Below are positions 8,309 to 17,099 of a stretch of DNA of 64,000 nt, one piece after another. The stretch lies in NCBI RefSeq assembly GCF_902506435.1, contig NZ_LR733215.1, forward strand, positions 3,515,696 to 3,579,695, given 5' to 3'. The notes beneath the pieces are model-generated. The model saw nothing but the letters and a program-made list of their open reading frames with translations, made no database searches and had not been told where the DNA came from. The translations under genes and the position numbers were made by a program. Positions within the stretch are counted from its first letter, which is position 1, and each line of letters starts with the position of its first letter. The stretch comes from Nocardioides sp. AX2bis (GTDB lineage: Bacteria; Actinomycetota; Actinomycetes; Propionibacteriales; Nocardioidaceae).

Positions 8309-9283
8309 TCAGCGGTGCGCGAGCAGCCGGGCTGCCTCGGCCGCCCAGTAGGTCAGGACCACGTCGGCCCCGGCCCGTCGGATCGAGGTCAGCGTCTCCA
8401 GGATGGCGGCCTCGCGGTCGATCCAGCCGCGCTCGGCGGCCGCCTCGAGCATGGAGTACTCCCCCGAGACGTTGTAGGCCGCGACCGGGACCTCGACGGC
8501 GTCGCGCACGCGGCGCAGCACGTCGAGGTAGGCCAGGGCCGGCTTGACCATCACGAGGTCGGCGCCCTCAGCGACGTCGAGCCGGGCCTCGCGCACGCCC
8601 TCGACGGCGTTGGCGGCGTCCTGCTGGTACGTCCGCCGGTCGCCCTGGAGCGAGGACCCGACGGCCTCGCGGAACGGTCCGAAGAAGGCCGAGGCGTACT
8701 TCGCGGAGTAGGCCAGCACCGAGACGTCGGTGTGCCCGGCGCCGTCGAGCGCGGCGCGCACGACCGCGACCTGACCGTCCATCATCCCGCTCGGCCCGAC
8801 CATGTCGACGCCGGCAGCGGCGTGGGCACGGGCCATCTCGGCGTACCGCACGAGGGTCGCGTCGTTGTCGACGCGCCCGTCGGGCGTGAGCACCCCGCAG
8901 TGGCCGTGGTCGGTGAACTCGTCGAGGCACAGGTCGCTCATCACGGTCAGCGCCTCGCCCACCTCGCCGACGACGTCGGTGATGGCACGGTTGAGGACCC
9001 CGTCGGGATCGGTCGCGCCGGAGCCGACGGCGTCCTTGTGCTCGGGCACGCCGAAGAGCATCAGCCCGCCGAGCCCGAGCTCGGCGGCCTCGGCGGCCGC
9101 CCGGCGCAGGGAGTCACGGGAGTGCTGGACGACGCCGGGCATCGAGCCGATCGGCACCGGCTCGCTGAGGCCCTCGCGCACGAAGACCGGCAGCACGAGC
9201 TGCCGTGCCTCGAGCGACGTCTCGGCCACCATCCGGCGCAGCGCCGGGGTGGTCCGCAGCCGGCGCGGGCGCACCACCGGCAC
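8309..9283 (-). CDS. hemB: Porphobilinogen synthase (delta-aminolevulinate dehydratase)
   Basis: Condenses two 5-aminolevulinate molecules to porphobilinogen. The 324-residue protein carries both active-site lysines of the family, K195 in AYSAKYAS and K247 in VMVKPAL, and a cysteine-containing metal segment (C119, H127, C129) that suggests a Zn-dependent type. The GTG at 9283 has GGAGGG seven bases upstream. Later GTGs at 9277 and 9274 are less well spaced. The gene lies 26 bp after the HemD fusion gene and is probably the last cistron of the rex-hem operon. Confidence 0.95.
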   Translation of the reverse strand: MPVVRPRRLRTTPALRRMVAETSLEARQLVLPVFVREGLSEPVPIGSMPGVVQHSRDSLRRAAAEAAELGLGGLMLFGVPEHKDAVGSGATDPDGVLNRAITDVVGEVGEALTVMSDLCLDEFTDHGHCGVLTPDGRVDNDATLVRYAEMARAHAAAGVDMVGPSGMMDGQVAVVRAALDGAGHTDVSVLAYSAKYASAFFGPFREAVGSSLQGDRRTYQQDAANAVEGVREARLDVAEGADLVMVKPALAYLDVLRRVRDAVEVPVAAYNVSGEYSMLEAAAERGWIDREAAILETLTSIRRAGADVVLTYWAAEAARLLAHR

Positions 9284-9309
9284 GCCCGCACCCTCCGGCA
9301 GCCCGCCGG

Positions 9310-10950
9310 TCACGACGACGAGGTCGCCTTGCGTCGGGCCGCGGGCTTGCGCTCCGACGGCCGGGTGACGGCCACGCCCTCCTCGAGCAGGCCGGAGCGC
9401 CGGGTCGCGCCGAAGTCGGCGAGCGCGTCGGCCAGGACACCGACGTCGGGCTTGGGCGACATCACGTCGACGCGCAGCCCGTGCTCCTCGGCGGTCTTGG
9501 CCGTCGCGGGGCCGATCACCGCGATGATCGTCGAGGGGTGCGGCTTGCCCGCGATGCCGACCAGGTTGCGCACGGTCGAGGAGGAGGTGAAGACCACCGC
9601 GTCGAACTTGCCCGTCTTGATCGCGTCGCGGGTCGGGGCCGGCGGCGGCGCGGCGCGCACGGTCCGGTACGCGGTCACGTCGTCGCACTCCCAGCCGAGG
9701 TCGACCAGGCCGGCCACGAGGTTCTCGGTGGCGATGTCGGCGCGGGGCAGGAAGACCCGGTTGATCGGGTCGAGCGTCTCGTCGTACTCCGGCCAGTCCT
9801 CCAGCAGCCCGGCGGCCGACTGGTCGCCCGAGGGCACCAGGTCGGCCCGCAGGCCCCAGGTGGCCACCGAGGCGGCGGTCTTCTCACCGACGCAGGCGAT
9901 CTTGAGGCCGGAGAAGGCGCGGGCGTCCAGGCCGTACTCCTCGAACTTCTCGCGGACGGCCTTCACCGCGTTGACCGAGGTGAAGACGATCCACTCGTAG
10001 CGGCCCTCCACCAGGCCGCGGACGGCCTTGTCCATCTGCAGCGGGTTGCGGGGCGGCTCGACCGAGATGGTCGGCACCTCCTCGGGCACCGCGCCGTAGC
10101 CGCGCAGACGCGTCGACAGGGTCGCGGCCTGCTCCTTGGTGCGGGGCACCAGCACGCGCCAGCCGAACAGCGGCTTCGTCTCGAACCACGACAGCGTGTC
10201 GCGCAGGTCGACGACGTCACCGATCACGATGACCGCCGGCGGGGCGATCCGGGTGGCGCGGACGTCCGCGGCGACGTGCTCGAGGGTGGAGGTCAGCGTC
10301 TCCTGCTCGGTGGTGGTGCCGACCCGGGTGATCGCCACGGGCGTACGCGGGTCGCGTCCCGCGGCCACCAGCTCGGCGGCCGTGTCGCCGATGGTGCCGA
10401 CGCCGGAGAGCAGCACCAGCGTGTCGTCGCCGGCGTAGCGGCTCCAGTCGACCTTGCCGCCGCAGGTCACGACCGAGACCGCGCGGCGGTCCTTGGTGGT
10501 CAGCGGGATGCCGGCGTAGGCCGGGACCGCGGAGACCGAGGAGACGCCGGGCACGACCTCGAAGCCGATGCCGGCCTTGACGCAGGCCTGCGCCTCCTCG
10601 GGCCCGGAGGCGTAGAGGAACGGGTCGCCGACCATCAGCCGGGCCACGCGGCGTCCGCGCTTGGCGTGCTTGAGCACCACCTTGGCCCGTGCGGCGTGGG
10701 TCAGCGGCTGGCCGTCCTCGCCGAAGCCGCCGTCGACGACCTCGGGGACGTCCTCGCCGGCGCCGAGCAGCGCCGCGACGAGCGCCTCGTGCTCGGGGAC
10801 CTCGGTCACCACGACGTCGGCGTCACCGAGCACGCTGATCGCGCGCACGGTGAGCAGGTCGGGGTCGCCGGGGCCGGTGCCGACGAAGGAGACCCAGGGC
10901 TGGGTGTCGTTCGCGGCGTCCGCGGTGGTGGGGGTCGTGCCTCGCGTCAT
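9310..10950 (-). CDS. hemD: Bifunctional uroporphyrinogen-III C-methyltransferase / uroporphyrinogen-III synthase
   Basis: A 546-residue fusion. Residues about 18-260 form the SUMT (CobA-like) domain, with the [14 protein letters not shown] opening and the GDPFLYASG and [17 protein letters not shown] motifs; it methylates uroporphyrinogen III towards siroheme and cobalamin. Residues about 275-520 form the HemD domain, which cyclises hydroxymethylbilane. The tail is basic and Ser-rich. The ATG at 10950 is preferred. An earlier ATG at 11034 overlaps the hemC stop, but the intervening codons are mostly A-ending (CCA, GCA, CGA, AGA), unlike genuine genes here. The fusion places the heme/siroheme branch point in one polypeptide. 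Confidence 0.92.
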   Translation of the reverse strand: MTRGTTPTTADAANDTQPWVSFVGTGPGDPDLLTVRAISVLGDADVVVTEVPEHEALVAALLGAGEDVPEVVDGGFGEDGQPLTHAARAKVVLKHAKRGRRVARLMVGDPFLYASGPEEAQACVKAGIGFEVVPGVSSVSAVPAYAGIPLTTKDRRAVSVVTCGGKVDWSRYAGDDTLVLLSGVGTIGDTAAELVAAGRDPRTPVAITRVGTTTEQETLTSTLEHVAADVRATRIAPPAVIVIGDVVDLRDTLSWFETKPLFGWRVLVPRTKEQAATLSTRLRGYGAVPEEVPTISVEPPRNPLQMDKAVRGLVEGRYEWIVFTSVNAVKAVREKFEEYGLDARAFSGLKIACVGEKTAASVATWGLRADLVPSGDQSAAGLLEDWPEYDETLDPINRVFLPRADIATENLVAGLVDLGWECDDVTAYRTVRAAPPPAPTRDAIKTGKFDAVVFTSSSTVRNLVGIAGKPHPSTIIAVIGPATAKTAEEHGLRVDVMSPKPDVGVLADALADFGATRRSGLLEEGVAVTRPSERKPAARRKATSSS

Positions 10951-11030
10951 GGGGTCTGCACCTCTGCTGCTCTGCGGTCGTGCGGATGGTCGTTCCTGGC
11001 GTGGTGGTGCGGGTGGGTCGGTGGTCCTGG

Positions 11031-11972
11031 TCATGTGGGGGCCGCCTCGAGGTCGCCGGCGCCGTCGGCCAGCATCTCGGCGGCCAGCCGGGCGCCGAGC
11101 CCGGCCGGGTCGGAGACGGGACCGGCCGCGGAGCTGCGGACGGCGAGCCCGCCGTCGAGGGACAGCGCGACCGCGCGGACCCACAGCTCGTCGCCGTCCT
11201 CGCCCTCGACGAGCTCGGCCATGGCCCCGATCGGGGCCGAGCAGCCGCCCTCGAGCGTGGCGAGCACGGCCCGCTCGGCCTCGACGCAGGCCCGCGCACG
11301 GGGGTCGTCGAGGTCGGCCAGCGCGGTGGCCAGCGGGTCGTCGGTCCGGCACTCGACCGCCAGCGCGCCCTGCCCGGGGGCGGGGAGCACCTGGATCGGG
11401 TCGAGCACCTCGGTGACCTCGTCGAGCCGGCCGAGGCGGGCCAGGCCGGCGCGCGCGAGCAGGACGGCGTCGTACTCGCCGGAGCGGACCTTGCCGATCC
11501 GGGTGTCGACGTTGCCGCGCACGCCCCGCAGCTCGAGGCCCAGGCCGAGGGCGTGGACCTGCGCGACGCGGCGCGGGGAGCCGGTGCCGACGACGCTGCC
11601 GACGGGCAGCTCGCCGAGGGTCAGGCCGTCGCGGGCCACCACGACGTCGCGGGAGTCCTCGCGGCCGGGCACGGCGACCAGGGAGATGCCGGCGGCCGGG
11701 TAGGTGGGCAGGTCCTTCAGCGAGTGCACGGCCACGTCGACCCGACCGGCCAGCAGGGCGTCGCGCAGGGCGCCGACGAAGACCCCGGTGCTGCCGGCGG
11801 TGGTGCTCTCGACCAGCGGGGTGCCGGCGGCCTGGCTGCGGTCGCCCTCGGTGGTGACCTCGACCAGCTCGACCTCACGGCCGAGCCGCTCGCGGATCAT
11901 CACCGCGATCGTCTCGGACTGCGTGGTGGCGAGCAGGGAGCGCCGGGTGCCGACGCGCACGGGAGCGTTCAC
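11031..11972 (-). CDS. hemC: Hydroxymethylbilane synthase (porphobilinogen deaminase)
   Basis: Polymerises four porphobilinogens into hydroxymethylbilane, the substrate of the following HemD domain. In 313 residues it shows the catalytic aspartate D87 in HSLKDLP, the arginine-rich substrate region GTGSPRR (130-135), and C244 in EGGCSAP, which holds the dipyrromethane cofactor. The GTG at 11972 overlaps the hemA stop (GTGA). Confidence 0.95.
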   Translation of the reverse strand: MNAPVRVGTRRSLLATTQSETIAVMIRERLGREVELVEVTTEGDRSQAAGTPLVESTTAGSTGVFVGALRDALLAGRVDVAVHSLKDLPTYPAAGISLVAVPGREDSRDVVVARDGLTLGELPVGSVVGTGSPRRVAQVHALGLGLELRGVRGNVDTRIGKVRSGEYDAVLLARAGLARLGRLDEVTEVLDPIQVLPAPGQGALAVECRTDDPLATALADLDDPRARACVEAERAVLATLEGGCSAPIGAMAELVEGEDGDELWVRAVALSLDGGLAVRSSAAGPVSDPAGLGARLAAEMLADGAGDLEAAPT

Positions 11973-13315
11973 GACGGCCCCTCCTCCCCGACCTTGGGAC
12001 GGGTGACGGCGTCGACGGCCTCGGGGTCGAGGGAGAACAGCTCGGCGAGCGCGGCGGCGTACGACACCGCGCCCTGCTCGTCGGCGAGCTCCTTGACCCG
12101 GACGGTGGGCTCGTGGAGGAGCTTGTCGGCCACGCGGCGCAGGGTGTGCAGCACCTCGGCGCGCACCTCGGCCTCGAGCCCGGGCAGCCGGGTGTCGAGG
12201 CGACCCATCTCGGTGTCGACGACGCCGGTGGCCATCGAGCGCAGCGCCACGACGGTGGGCGTGACGCTGGCCTGGCGGCGTGCGGCCAGGAAGGAGGTGA
12301 CCTCGTGGGTGACGATGTCGCGGACCTGCTCGACCTCGCGGCCGGCCTCGGTGTGCTGGAGCGTCTCGGCGAGCTCGGAGAGGCCGACCAGGCCGACGCC
12401 GGGGAGGTCGGCGACGGCCGGCTCGACGTCGCGGGGCAGGGCGAGGTCCAGCACGCACAGCGGCTCCCCGGCGCCGCGGCCGGCGGCCTGCCGGGCGGCG
12501 CTGACCTGGGCGGCGCTGACCAGGACGCCGGTGGCGCCGGTGCAGGTGATGACCACGTCGGCCTCGCCGAGCGCGAGGGGCAGGTCGGCCAGGCGCAGGG
12601 CACGGGTGGAGCCGGGCCCGGACCCGTCGGCGCGGGGGCCGTGCTCGGCGGCGAGCCGGTCGGCGCGCTCGGCGGAGCGGTTGACGACCGTGACCCGGCC
12701 CGCGCCGGCGCGGGCGACGGTGGCCACGGCGAGCCCGGCCATCGACCCGGCCCCGACCACGACGACGTCCTTGCCCGCGATCGCGCCGACCTGCGCCTCG
12801 GCGCGCGCCAGCGCCACCGAGACCAGCGACGGGGCGACCAGGTCGATGTCGGTCTCGGCGCGCGAGCGCTTGCCGACGCGCAGCGCCTGCTGGAACAGCA
12901 CGTTCAGCGACGGTCCGACGGTGCCGAGCTCCTGGCCGGTGCGCAGCGCCTTGCGGGTCTGGCCGAGGATCTGGCCCTCGCCGACGGCCATCGAGTCGAG
13001 GCCCGCGGCGACCTGGAAGAGGTGGGAGACCGCGCCGTCGTCGTAGTGGACGTAGAGGTGCGGCAGCATCGACTCGTCCTCGCCGGCCTGGTCGATGAGC
13101 ATCCGCGACAGGGTCTCGACGCTGCCGTGGAAGCGGTCGACGTCGGCGTAGATCTCGACCCGGTTGCAGGTGGCGATCACGGTCGCCTCGCTGACGCGGT
13201 CGGCGGTCGAGACGTCCTGGACCAGCTTGTGGACGGCGTCGTCGCTGAGCGCGACCTTCTCCAGCAGGGAGACGGGCGCGGAGCTGTGCGAGATGCCGAC
13301 GACGAGGACGCTCAT
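11969..13315 (-). CDS. hemA: Glutamyl-tRNA reductase
   Basis: First enzyme of the C5 heme pathway; it reduces glutamyl-tRNA to glutamate-1-semialdehyde for HemL (4999-6366). The 448-residue protein has the catalytic cysteine C50 in IATCNRVE, the GQILGQ region, an NADPH-binding VVGAGSMAG motif near residue 180 and a C-terminal dimerisation helix region. The ATG at 13315 overlaps the rex stop (ATGA), so synthesis is coupled to Rex, which puts heme entry under redox control. Confidence 0.95.
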   Translation of the reverse strand: MSVLVVGISHSSAPVSLLEKVALSDDAVHKLVQDVSTADRVSEATVIATCNRVEIYADVDRFHGSVETLSRMLIDQAGEDESMLPHLYVHYDDGAVSHLFQVAAGLDSMAVGEGQILGQTRKALRTGQELGTVGPSLNVLFQQALRVGKRSRAETDIDLVAPSLVSVALARAEAQVGAIAGKDVVVVGAGSMAGLAVATVARAGAGRVTVVNRSAERADRLAAEHGPRADGSGPGSTRALRLADLPLALGEADVVITCTGATGVLVSAAQVSAARQAAGRGAGEPLCVLDLALPRDVEPAVADLPGVGLVGLSELAETLQHTEAGREVEQVRDIVTHEVTSFLAARRQASVTPTVVALRSMATGVVDTEMGRLDTRLPGLEAEVRAEVLHTLRRVADKLLHEPTVRVKELADEQGAVSYAAALAELFSLDPEAVDAVTRPKVGEEGPS

Positions 13316-14025
13316 GCGGAGCCCACCTTCCGGGTCGGGGCCGTGGTCGTGGAGTCGAGGCCGGCCTTGCGCTGCTGGTGGTAGGCGAGGATCTGCAGCT
13401 CGATGGAGAGGTCCACCTTGCGCACGTCCACGCCCTTGGGGACGGCGAGCACCGCCGGGGCGAAGTTGAGGATGCTGGTGATCCCGCAGCCCACCATCCG
13501 GTCGGCCACGTCCTGGGCGGCCACGGCCGGGGTGGCGATCACGCCGATCGCGACCCCCTGGTCGCGCACCACGCCCTCGAGGTCGTCGAAGGGGCGGACC
13601 TCGACCCCGGCGACGACCTGGTCGTGCCGGTCGGGGTCGGCGTCGAGCAGCGCGACCACGCGGAACCCGCGGCTGCGGAAGCCGGAGAAGCTGGCCAGCG
13701 CCTGACCGAGGTTGCCGATGCCCACGATGACCACGGGCCAGTCCTGGGTCACGCCGATCTCGCGGGCGATCTGGTAGCGGAGGTACTCCACGTCGTAGCC
13801 GACCCCGCGGGTGCCGTAGCTGCCCAGGTGGGAGAGGTCCTTGCGGAGCTTGGCGCTGTTGACGCCGGCCACCGAGGCCAGGTGCTCGCTGGAGCAGGTG
13901 GCCGTCCCGGCGTCGGCCAGCGCGTTCAGGGCGCGCAGATAGACCGGGAGGCGCGCCACCGTGGCCTCCGGGATGTCCCGGGTCGCCTCGGCCGCACCGG
14001 GTCCGGCGGGTGTCCGTGAGGTCAC
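13312..14025 (-). CDS. rex: Redox-sensing transcriptional repressor Rex
   Basis: NADH/NAD+-sensing repressor. The 237-residue protein has a winged-helix domain at about 18-90 (IPEATVARLPVYLRAL, then NSAKLRKDL and GSYGTRGVGY), a Rossmann NAD-binding domain from about 97 with GIGNLG (102-107), and a C-terminal swapped helix ending LQILAYHQQRKAG. The GTG at 14025 is preferred: in-frame starts further up lie at or before the apparent -10 box at 14096-14101, and the short N-terminus matches other Rex proteins. Rex controls rex-hemACD and cytochrome bd genes in Streptomyces, and here it is overlapped with hemA. Confidence 0.93.
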   Translation of the reverse strand: MTSRTPAGPGAAEATRDIPEATVARLPVYLRALNALADAGTATCSSEHLASVAGVNSAKLRKDLSHLGSYGTRGVGYDVEYLRYQIAREIGVTQDWPVVIVGIGNLGQALASFSGFRSRGFRVVALLDADPDRHDQVVAGVEVRPFDDLEGVVRDQGVAIGVIATPAVAAQDVADRMVGCGITSILNFAPAVLAVPKGVDVRKVDLSIELQILAYHQQRKAGLDSTTTAPTRKVGSA

Positions 14026-14095
14026 TGCTCTGCTTTCCAGCCGCACGACGACGTCGGGGGCGCCTCGGTGTGTGGTGCGCGTGGCGGCGTCGTTC

Positions 14096-14124
14096 ACTGT
14101 AGGAGTTTGTGAACGGGAGAACAA
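14096..14124 (-). promoter_or_regulatory. rex promoter with candidate Rex operator
   Basis: On the minus strand, TTGTTC (14124-14119) and TACAGT (14101-14096) are spaced by 17 nt, a plausible vegetative promoter about 65 nt upstream of the rex GTG. The 16-bp segment 14108-14123 matches the Rex operator TGTGAACNNNTTCACA at 10 of 13 defined positions, with one half perfect, and overlaps the -35 box and spacer. That is where a repressor would act, consistent with autoregulation. Confidence 0.55.
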
Positions 14125-14150
14125 AACGAGCGACCGCAGGGGCTAGCACA

Positions 14151-14164
14151 TGTGAGATGTCACA
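14151..14164. promoter_or_regulatory. Near-palindrome TGTGA-N4-TCACA upstream of rex
   Basis: TGTGAGATGTCACA matches its reverse complement at 12 of 14 positions. The half-sites match those of Rex and CRP/FNR operators, but the 4-nt centre is shorter than the 6 nt usual for both. Confidence 0.35.
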
Positions 14165-14221
14165 CCGTGCAGGGGGGTCGCCCGATCCGCCGACCGCAGG
14201 TCGCCACGGGTCACCCGCGGG

Positions 14222-14235
14222 TCACCCGCGGGTGA
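14222..14235. terminator. Palindrome at the end of the glutaredoxin gene
   Basis: TCACCCGCGGGTGA is a perfect 14-bp palindrome that includes the stop codon, next to a partial duplicate of the same motif at 14208-14225. It may act as a terminator; its short loop makes this uncertain. Confidence 0.35.
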
Positions 14236-14467
14236 GGGCGGCGCGCAGCCGCTGGGGGTCCACCCGCCAGAAGTCGTGCTGGCGGCCGTCGACGAAGGTC
14301 ACCGGCACCTCCTCGCCGAAGCGCTCGCGCAGGGCGGGGTCGTCGTCGACGGAGACCTCGTCGAACTCCTCCCCCAGCTCGGCGCAGACCGCGGCGACGA
14401 CCTCCCGCGCGACGTCGCAGAGGTGGCAGCCGGGCCGGCCGTAGAGCCGGACCCGTGGCGCGCTCAC
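14222..14467 (-). CDS. Glutaredoxin-family protein
   Basis: An 81-residue thioredoxin-fold protein with the redox motif C-H-L-C in GRPGCHLCD near the N-terminus, a cis-proline region EEVPVTF and a C-terminal helix. This is the compact glutaredoxin-like (DUF836) type. The GTG at 14467 overlaps the upstream AMP-ligase stop (GTGA). Its position near the rex-hem cluster is, from memory, shared with other actinobacteria, suggesting a link to redox or heme metabolism, but the partner is unknown. Confidence 0.82.
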   Translation of the reverse strand: MSAPRVRLYGRPGCHLCDVAREVVAAVCAELGEEFDEVSVDDDPALRERFGEEVPVTFVDGRQHDFWRVDPQRLRAALTRG

Positions 14468-16053
14468 GACGGGTCCGCGGTCGCGTCGCGGAGCCGGGAG
14501 CGGGCGACCTTGCCGGTCCGGGTGCGGGGCAGCCGCTCGGCGGCCACGACCCGGGCCGGTCGCTTGAAGGCGGCCAGGTGCTCGCGGGCGTGGGCCTCGA
14601 CGGCGGCCAGCACCTCCGCCGTGTCGGAGCCGGGCCGGGGCACCACGTGCGCGACGACGGCGTGCCCGGTCGACGGGTCGTCCACGCCGACCACGGCCGC
14701 GGCCAGCACCCCGGGCGCGGACACCAGCACGGCCTCGACCTCGACGGGGTAGACGGTGAACCCCGAGACCACGATCGTCTCGGCGACACGGTCGACCAGG
14801 AGCAGGTCGCCGGCCGCGTCCAGCAGCCCGACGTCCCCGGTGGCCCACCAGCCGTCCGGCCCGGGTCCGCCGACGCCGCCGGGCCAGTAGCCGCTGAAGA
14901 GGTGCCGCCCGCTGACCTGGACCTCGCCGGGGTCGCCGGCGGCCACCTCGCGACCCTCGGGGTCGACCAGCCGCAGTCCGACACCGGGCAGCGCGCGACC
15001 CACGGAGTACGCCTCGACCGGACCGCCCAGCGTGCTGGCCACGACCGGTGACGTCTCGGTGAGCCCGTACCCCTGGTGCACCACCAGGCCCGTGCGGGCG
15101 GTGAACTCCGCGGCGGCGGCCGGGTCCAGCGGCGCGGACCCCGACATCACCAGGCGTACGGGGCCCAGCCGGTCGGAGAGGTCCTCGACCGAGCGCCAGC
15201 GCTCCAGCACCCCGGGGGCGAGCGGCAGCACGCTGCAGGCCTCGTCCTCGATCAGGTCCAGGACGCCGCCGGGGTCGAAGGCGTCGGCCATCACCAGCTT
15301 GGCGCGCTGCCGCAGCACCGCACCGAGGACGGCGCAGAGCCCGTAGACGTGCGAGAGCGGCACCAGGCCGAGGACCACGTCGTCGCCGTGGACCAGGGGC
15401 GGTTCGACCTGCGCGACCTGCTCGACGTTGGCCCGCAGCGCGCGGTGCGTCAGCATCGCCGCGCGCGGGCGTCCGGTGGTGCCGGAGGTGTAGAGCAGGA
15501 CGGCGAGCTGCTCGGCGTCGTGGAGGGTCGACGAGCGGCGGGCGCGCTCGGCGCGCAGGTGCTCCCAGGAGCGCTCCCCGGGCAGCAGGGTGGTGCCGAC
15601 GGCGACCAGCCGGGGGCTGTAGGCCGCCCCGTCGGCCTGGAGCGAGGCCACGGCCGCGCGTACCGAGGTCACCGATCCCGCGTCGGCCAGGACCATCCGT
15701 GCGCCGCAGTCGAGGAGGAGCTCCGCCACCTCGGCCGGGGTCGAGCCGGGGCCGAGCGGCACCGCGACGGCCTGGGCGCGCAGCACGGCGAGGTAGCCGG
15801 TGACCATCTCGAGCCGGTTGCCCAGCACCAGCGCGACCCGGTAGCCGGCCACCACGCCGGCGTCACCGAGCCCGGTGGCCACCCGGGCCACCTCGGCGTC
15901 GAGCTCGCTCCAGGTCAGGCTCCGCCCGGACGCCTCGACCAGGGCCAGCTTGTCCGGCGACTCCCGGGCGGCGTGGACCAGGAGGTCGTCCAGGCCGGCG
16001 GCGGTCGGCGGGGGCGCAGGGGGGTCGACGGGGGGCGCAGCGGCGGCTGGCAT
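14464..16053 (-). CDS. AMP-dependent acyl-CoA synthetase/ligase
   Basis: Adenylate-forming enzyme of the ANL superfamily that activates a carboxylic acid as acyl-AMP, usually then as acyl-CoA. Of its 529 residues, the A3 phosphate loop YTSGTTGRPRAAML is near 195, the A5 GYGLTETSPV near 335 and A7 GWWATGDVG near 405. The C-terminal domain carries the A10 lysine in RTRTGKVAR. The acid substrate cannot be read. The ATG at 16053 has an AAGTAT box 6 nt upstream, which argues against the GTG at 16071. It is transcribed divergently from the HAD gene and overlaps the glutaredoxin gene. Confidence 0.87.
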   Translation of the reverse strand: MPAAAAPPVDPPAPPPTAAGLDDLLVHAARESPDKLALVEASGRSLTWSELDAEVARVATGLGDAGVVAGYRVALVLGNRLEMVTGYLAVLRAQAVAVPLGPGSTPAEVAELLLDCGARMVLADAGSVTSVRAAVASLQADGAAYSPRLVAVGTTLLPGERSWEHLRAERARRSSTLHDAEQLAVLLYTSGTTGRPRAAMLTHRALRANVEQVAQVEPPLVHGDDVVLGLVPLSHVYGLCAVLGAVLRQRAKLVMADAFDPGGVLDLIEDEACSVLPLAPGVLERWRSVEDLSDRLGPVRLVMSGSAPLDPAAAAEFTARTGLVVHQGYGLTETSPVVASTLGGPVEAYSVGRALPGVGLRLVDPEGREVAAGDPGEVQVSGRHLFSGYWPGGVGGPGPDGWWATGDVGLLDAAGDLLLVDRVAETIVVSGFTVYPVEVEAVLVSAPGVLAAAVVGVDDPSTGHAVVAHVVPRPGSDTAEVLAAVEAHAREHLAAFKRPARVVAAERLPRTRTGKVARSRLRDATADPS

Positions 16054-16118
16054 GGGCGGATACTTCCACACCCCGGCACGGCGCGCCGGGGACCCGGCCG
16101 GGCGGCGACCGGCTGCCC

Positions 16119-16124
16119 TAGGCT
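16119..16124 (+). promoter_or_regulatory. -10 box TAGGCT, leaderless start of HAD gene
   Basis: TAGGCT ends 6 nt before the GTG at 16131, placing transcription start at or next to the start codon. Confidence 0.55.
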
Positions 16125-16130
16125 CGGAGC

Positions 16131-17006
16131 GTGACCCCGTCGGAGCGTCCTCGACCGCGGCTGGACCTGCGCCAGCGCTCGATCCTGGCCGGGGAGGCCG
16201 CCGCGGCGGCGGCCGAGGTCGAGAACGCGCTCAGCCTGGTCGCCGACCCCACGTCGGCGGCGTTCTTCGACGTCGACAACACCGTCATGCAGGGCGCGAG
16301 CATCTTCCACCTCGCCCGCGGCCTGCACCGGCGCGAGTTCTTCACCACCCGCGACATCGTCGGCGCCGCCTGGAAGCAGGCCTACTTCCGGGTGGTCGGC
16401 GTCGAGGACCCCGACCACGTCTCCGAGACCCGCGAGGCCGCGCTCTCCTTCATCGCCGGGCACACCGTGGCCGAGCTCGAGGAGCTCAGCGAGGAGATCT
16501 TCGACGAGACCATGTCGCACCGGATCTGGCCCGGCACCCGCGCGCTGGCCCAGCTGCACCTGGACCAGGGCCAACGGGTCTGGCTGGTGACCGCGGCACC
16601 GGTCGAGATCGCCCGCATCATCGCGCGGCGCCTCGGCCTGACCGGCGCGATGGGCACGGTCGCCGAGCACGTCGACGGCGTCTACACCGGCCGGCTGGTC
16701 GGCGACATGCTGCACGGCCCGGCCAAGGCCGAGGCGATCCGGGCGCTCTCGGTGCGCGAGGGCCTGGACCTGGCGCGCTGCTCGGCCTACTCCGACTCCG
16801 TCAACGACCTGCCGATGCTGTCGCTGGTCGGCGACGCCTGCGCCGTGAACCCCGACGCCCGGCTGCGGGCCCACGCCCGCGCCGCGGGGTGGCGGGTGCG
16901 CGACTACCGGACCGGACGCAAGGCCGCCCGCGCCGGCCTGGTGCTGACCGCGGCCGCCGGGGCCCTGGGCGGCGCGGCCGCCGCCGGGCTGCGCCGCCGC
17001 TCCTGA
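16131..17006 (+). CDS. HAD-superfamily phosphatase, subfamily IB (SerB-like)
   Basis: A 291-residue phosphatase with the HAD nucleophile motif FFDVDNTVM (D47, D49), motif II threonine in LVTAAP, and the motif III/IV lysine and aspartates ending YSDSVNDLPM. Members include phosphoserine phosphatase-like enzymes. The segment after the catalytic core is a hydrophobic Ala/Gly stretch ending in arginines, so a membrane anchor is likely. No Shine-Dalgarno sequence is properly spaced; the upstream TAGGCT box supports a leaderless GTG start. It precedes the BldN-like sigma gene in the same direction. Confidence 0.85.
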   Translation: MTPSERPRPRLDLRQRSILAGEAAAAAAEVENALSLVADPTSAAFFDVDNTVMQGASIFHLARGLHRREFFTTRDIVGAAWKQAYFRVVGVEDPDHVSETREAALSFIAGHTVAELEELSEEIFDETMSHRIWPGTRALAQLHLDQGQRVWLVTAAPVEIARIIARRLGLTGAMGTVAEHVDGVYTGRLVGDMLHGPAKAEAIRALSVREGLDLARCSAYSDSVNDLPMLSLVGDACAVNPDARLRAHARAAGWRVRDYRTGRKAARAGLVLTAAAGALGGAAAAGLRRRS

Positions 17007-17047
17007 CAGCCCCCCGGCGAACCCCTGTGTCCCAGGTCTCCCGCGAC

Positions 17048-17053
17048 TACACT
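17048..17053 (+). promoter_or_regulatory. Possible -10 box TACACT for the BldN-like sigma gene
   Basis: TACACT lies 46 nt before the sigma ATG, with a weak CTGTGT 17 nt upstream as a -35 candidate. GGGAGGGG precedes the ATG as ribosome binding site. Confidence 0.35.
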
Positions 17054-17099
17054 CGGCAGGTCGCCCCAGGGCGGCAGCCATGGGAGGGGCGCAGAGCTG

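Noticed and set aside
10951-11034. Upstream ATG for the HemD fusion with an ATGA overlap to hemC
   Set aside because: The intervening 28 codons are mostly A-ending, unlike all real genes here; the ATG at 10950 fits better.
14026-14124. Longer N-terminus for Rex starting at 14124 or 14097
   Set aside because: These starts lie at or upstream of the apparent -10 box, and the added residues have no match to known Rex N-termini.
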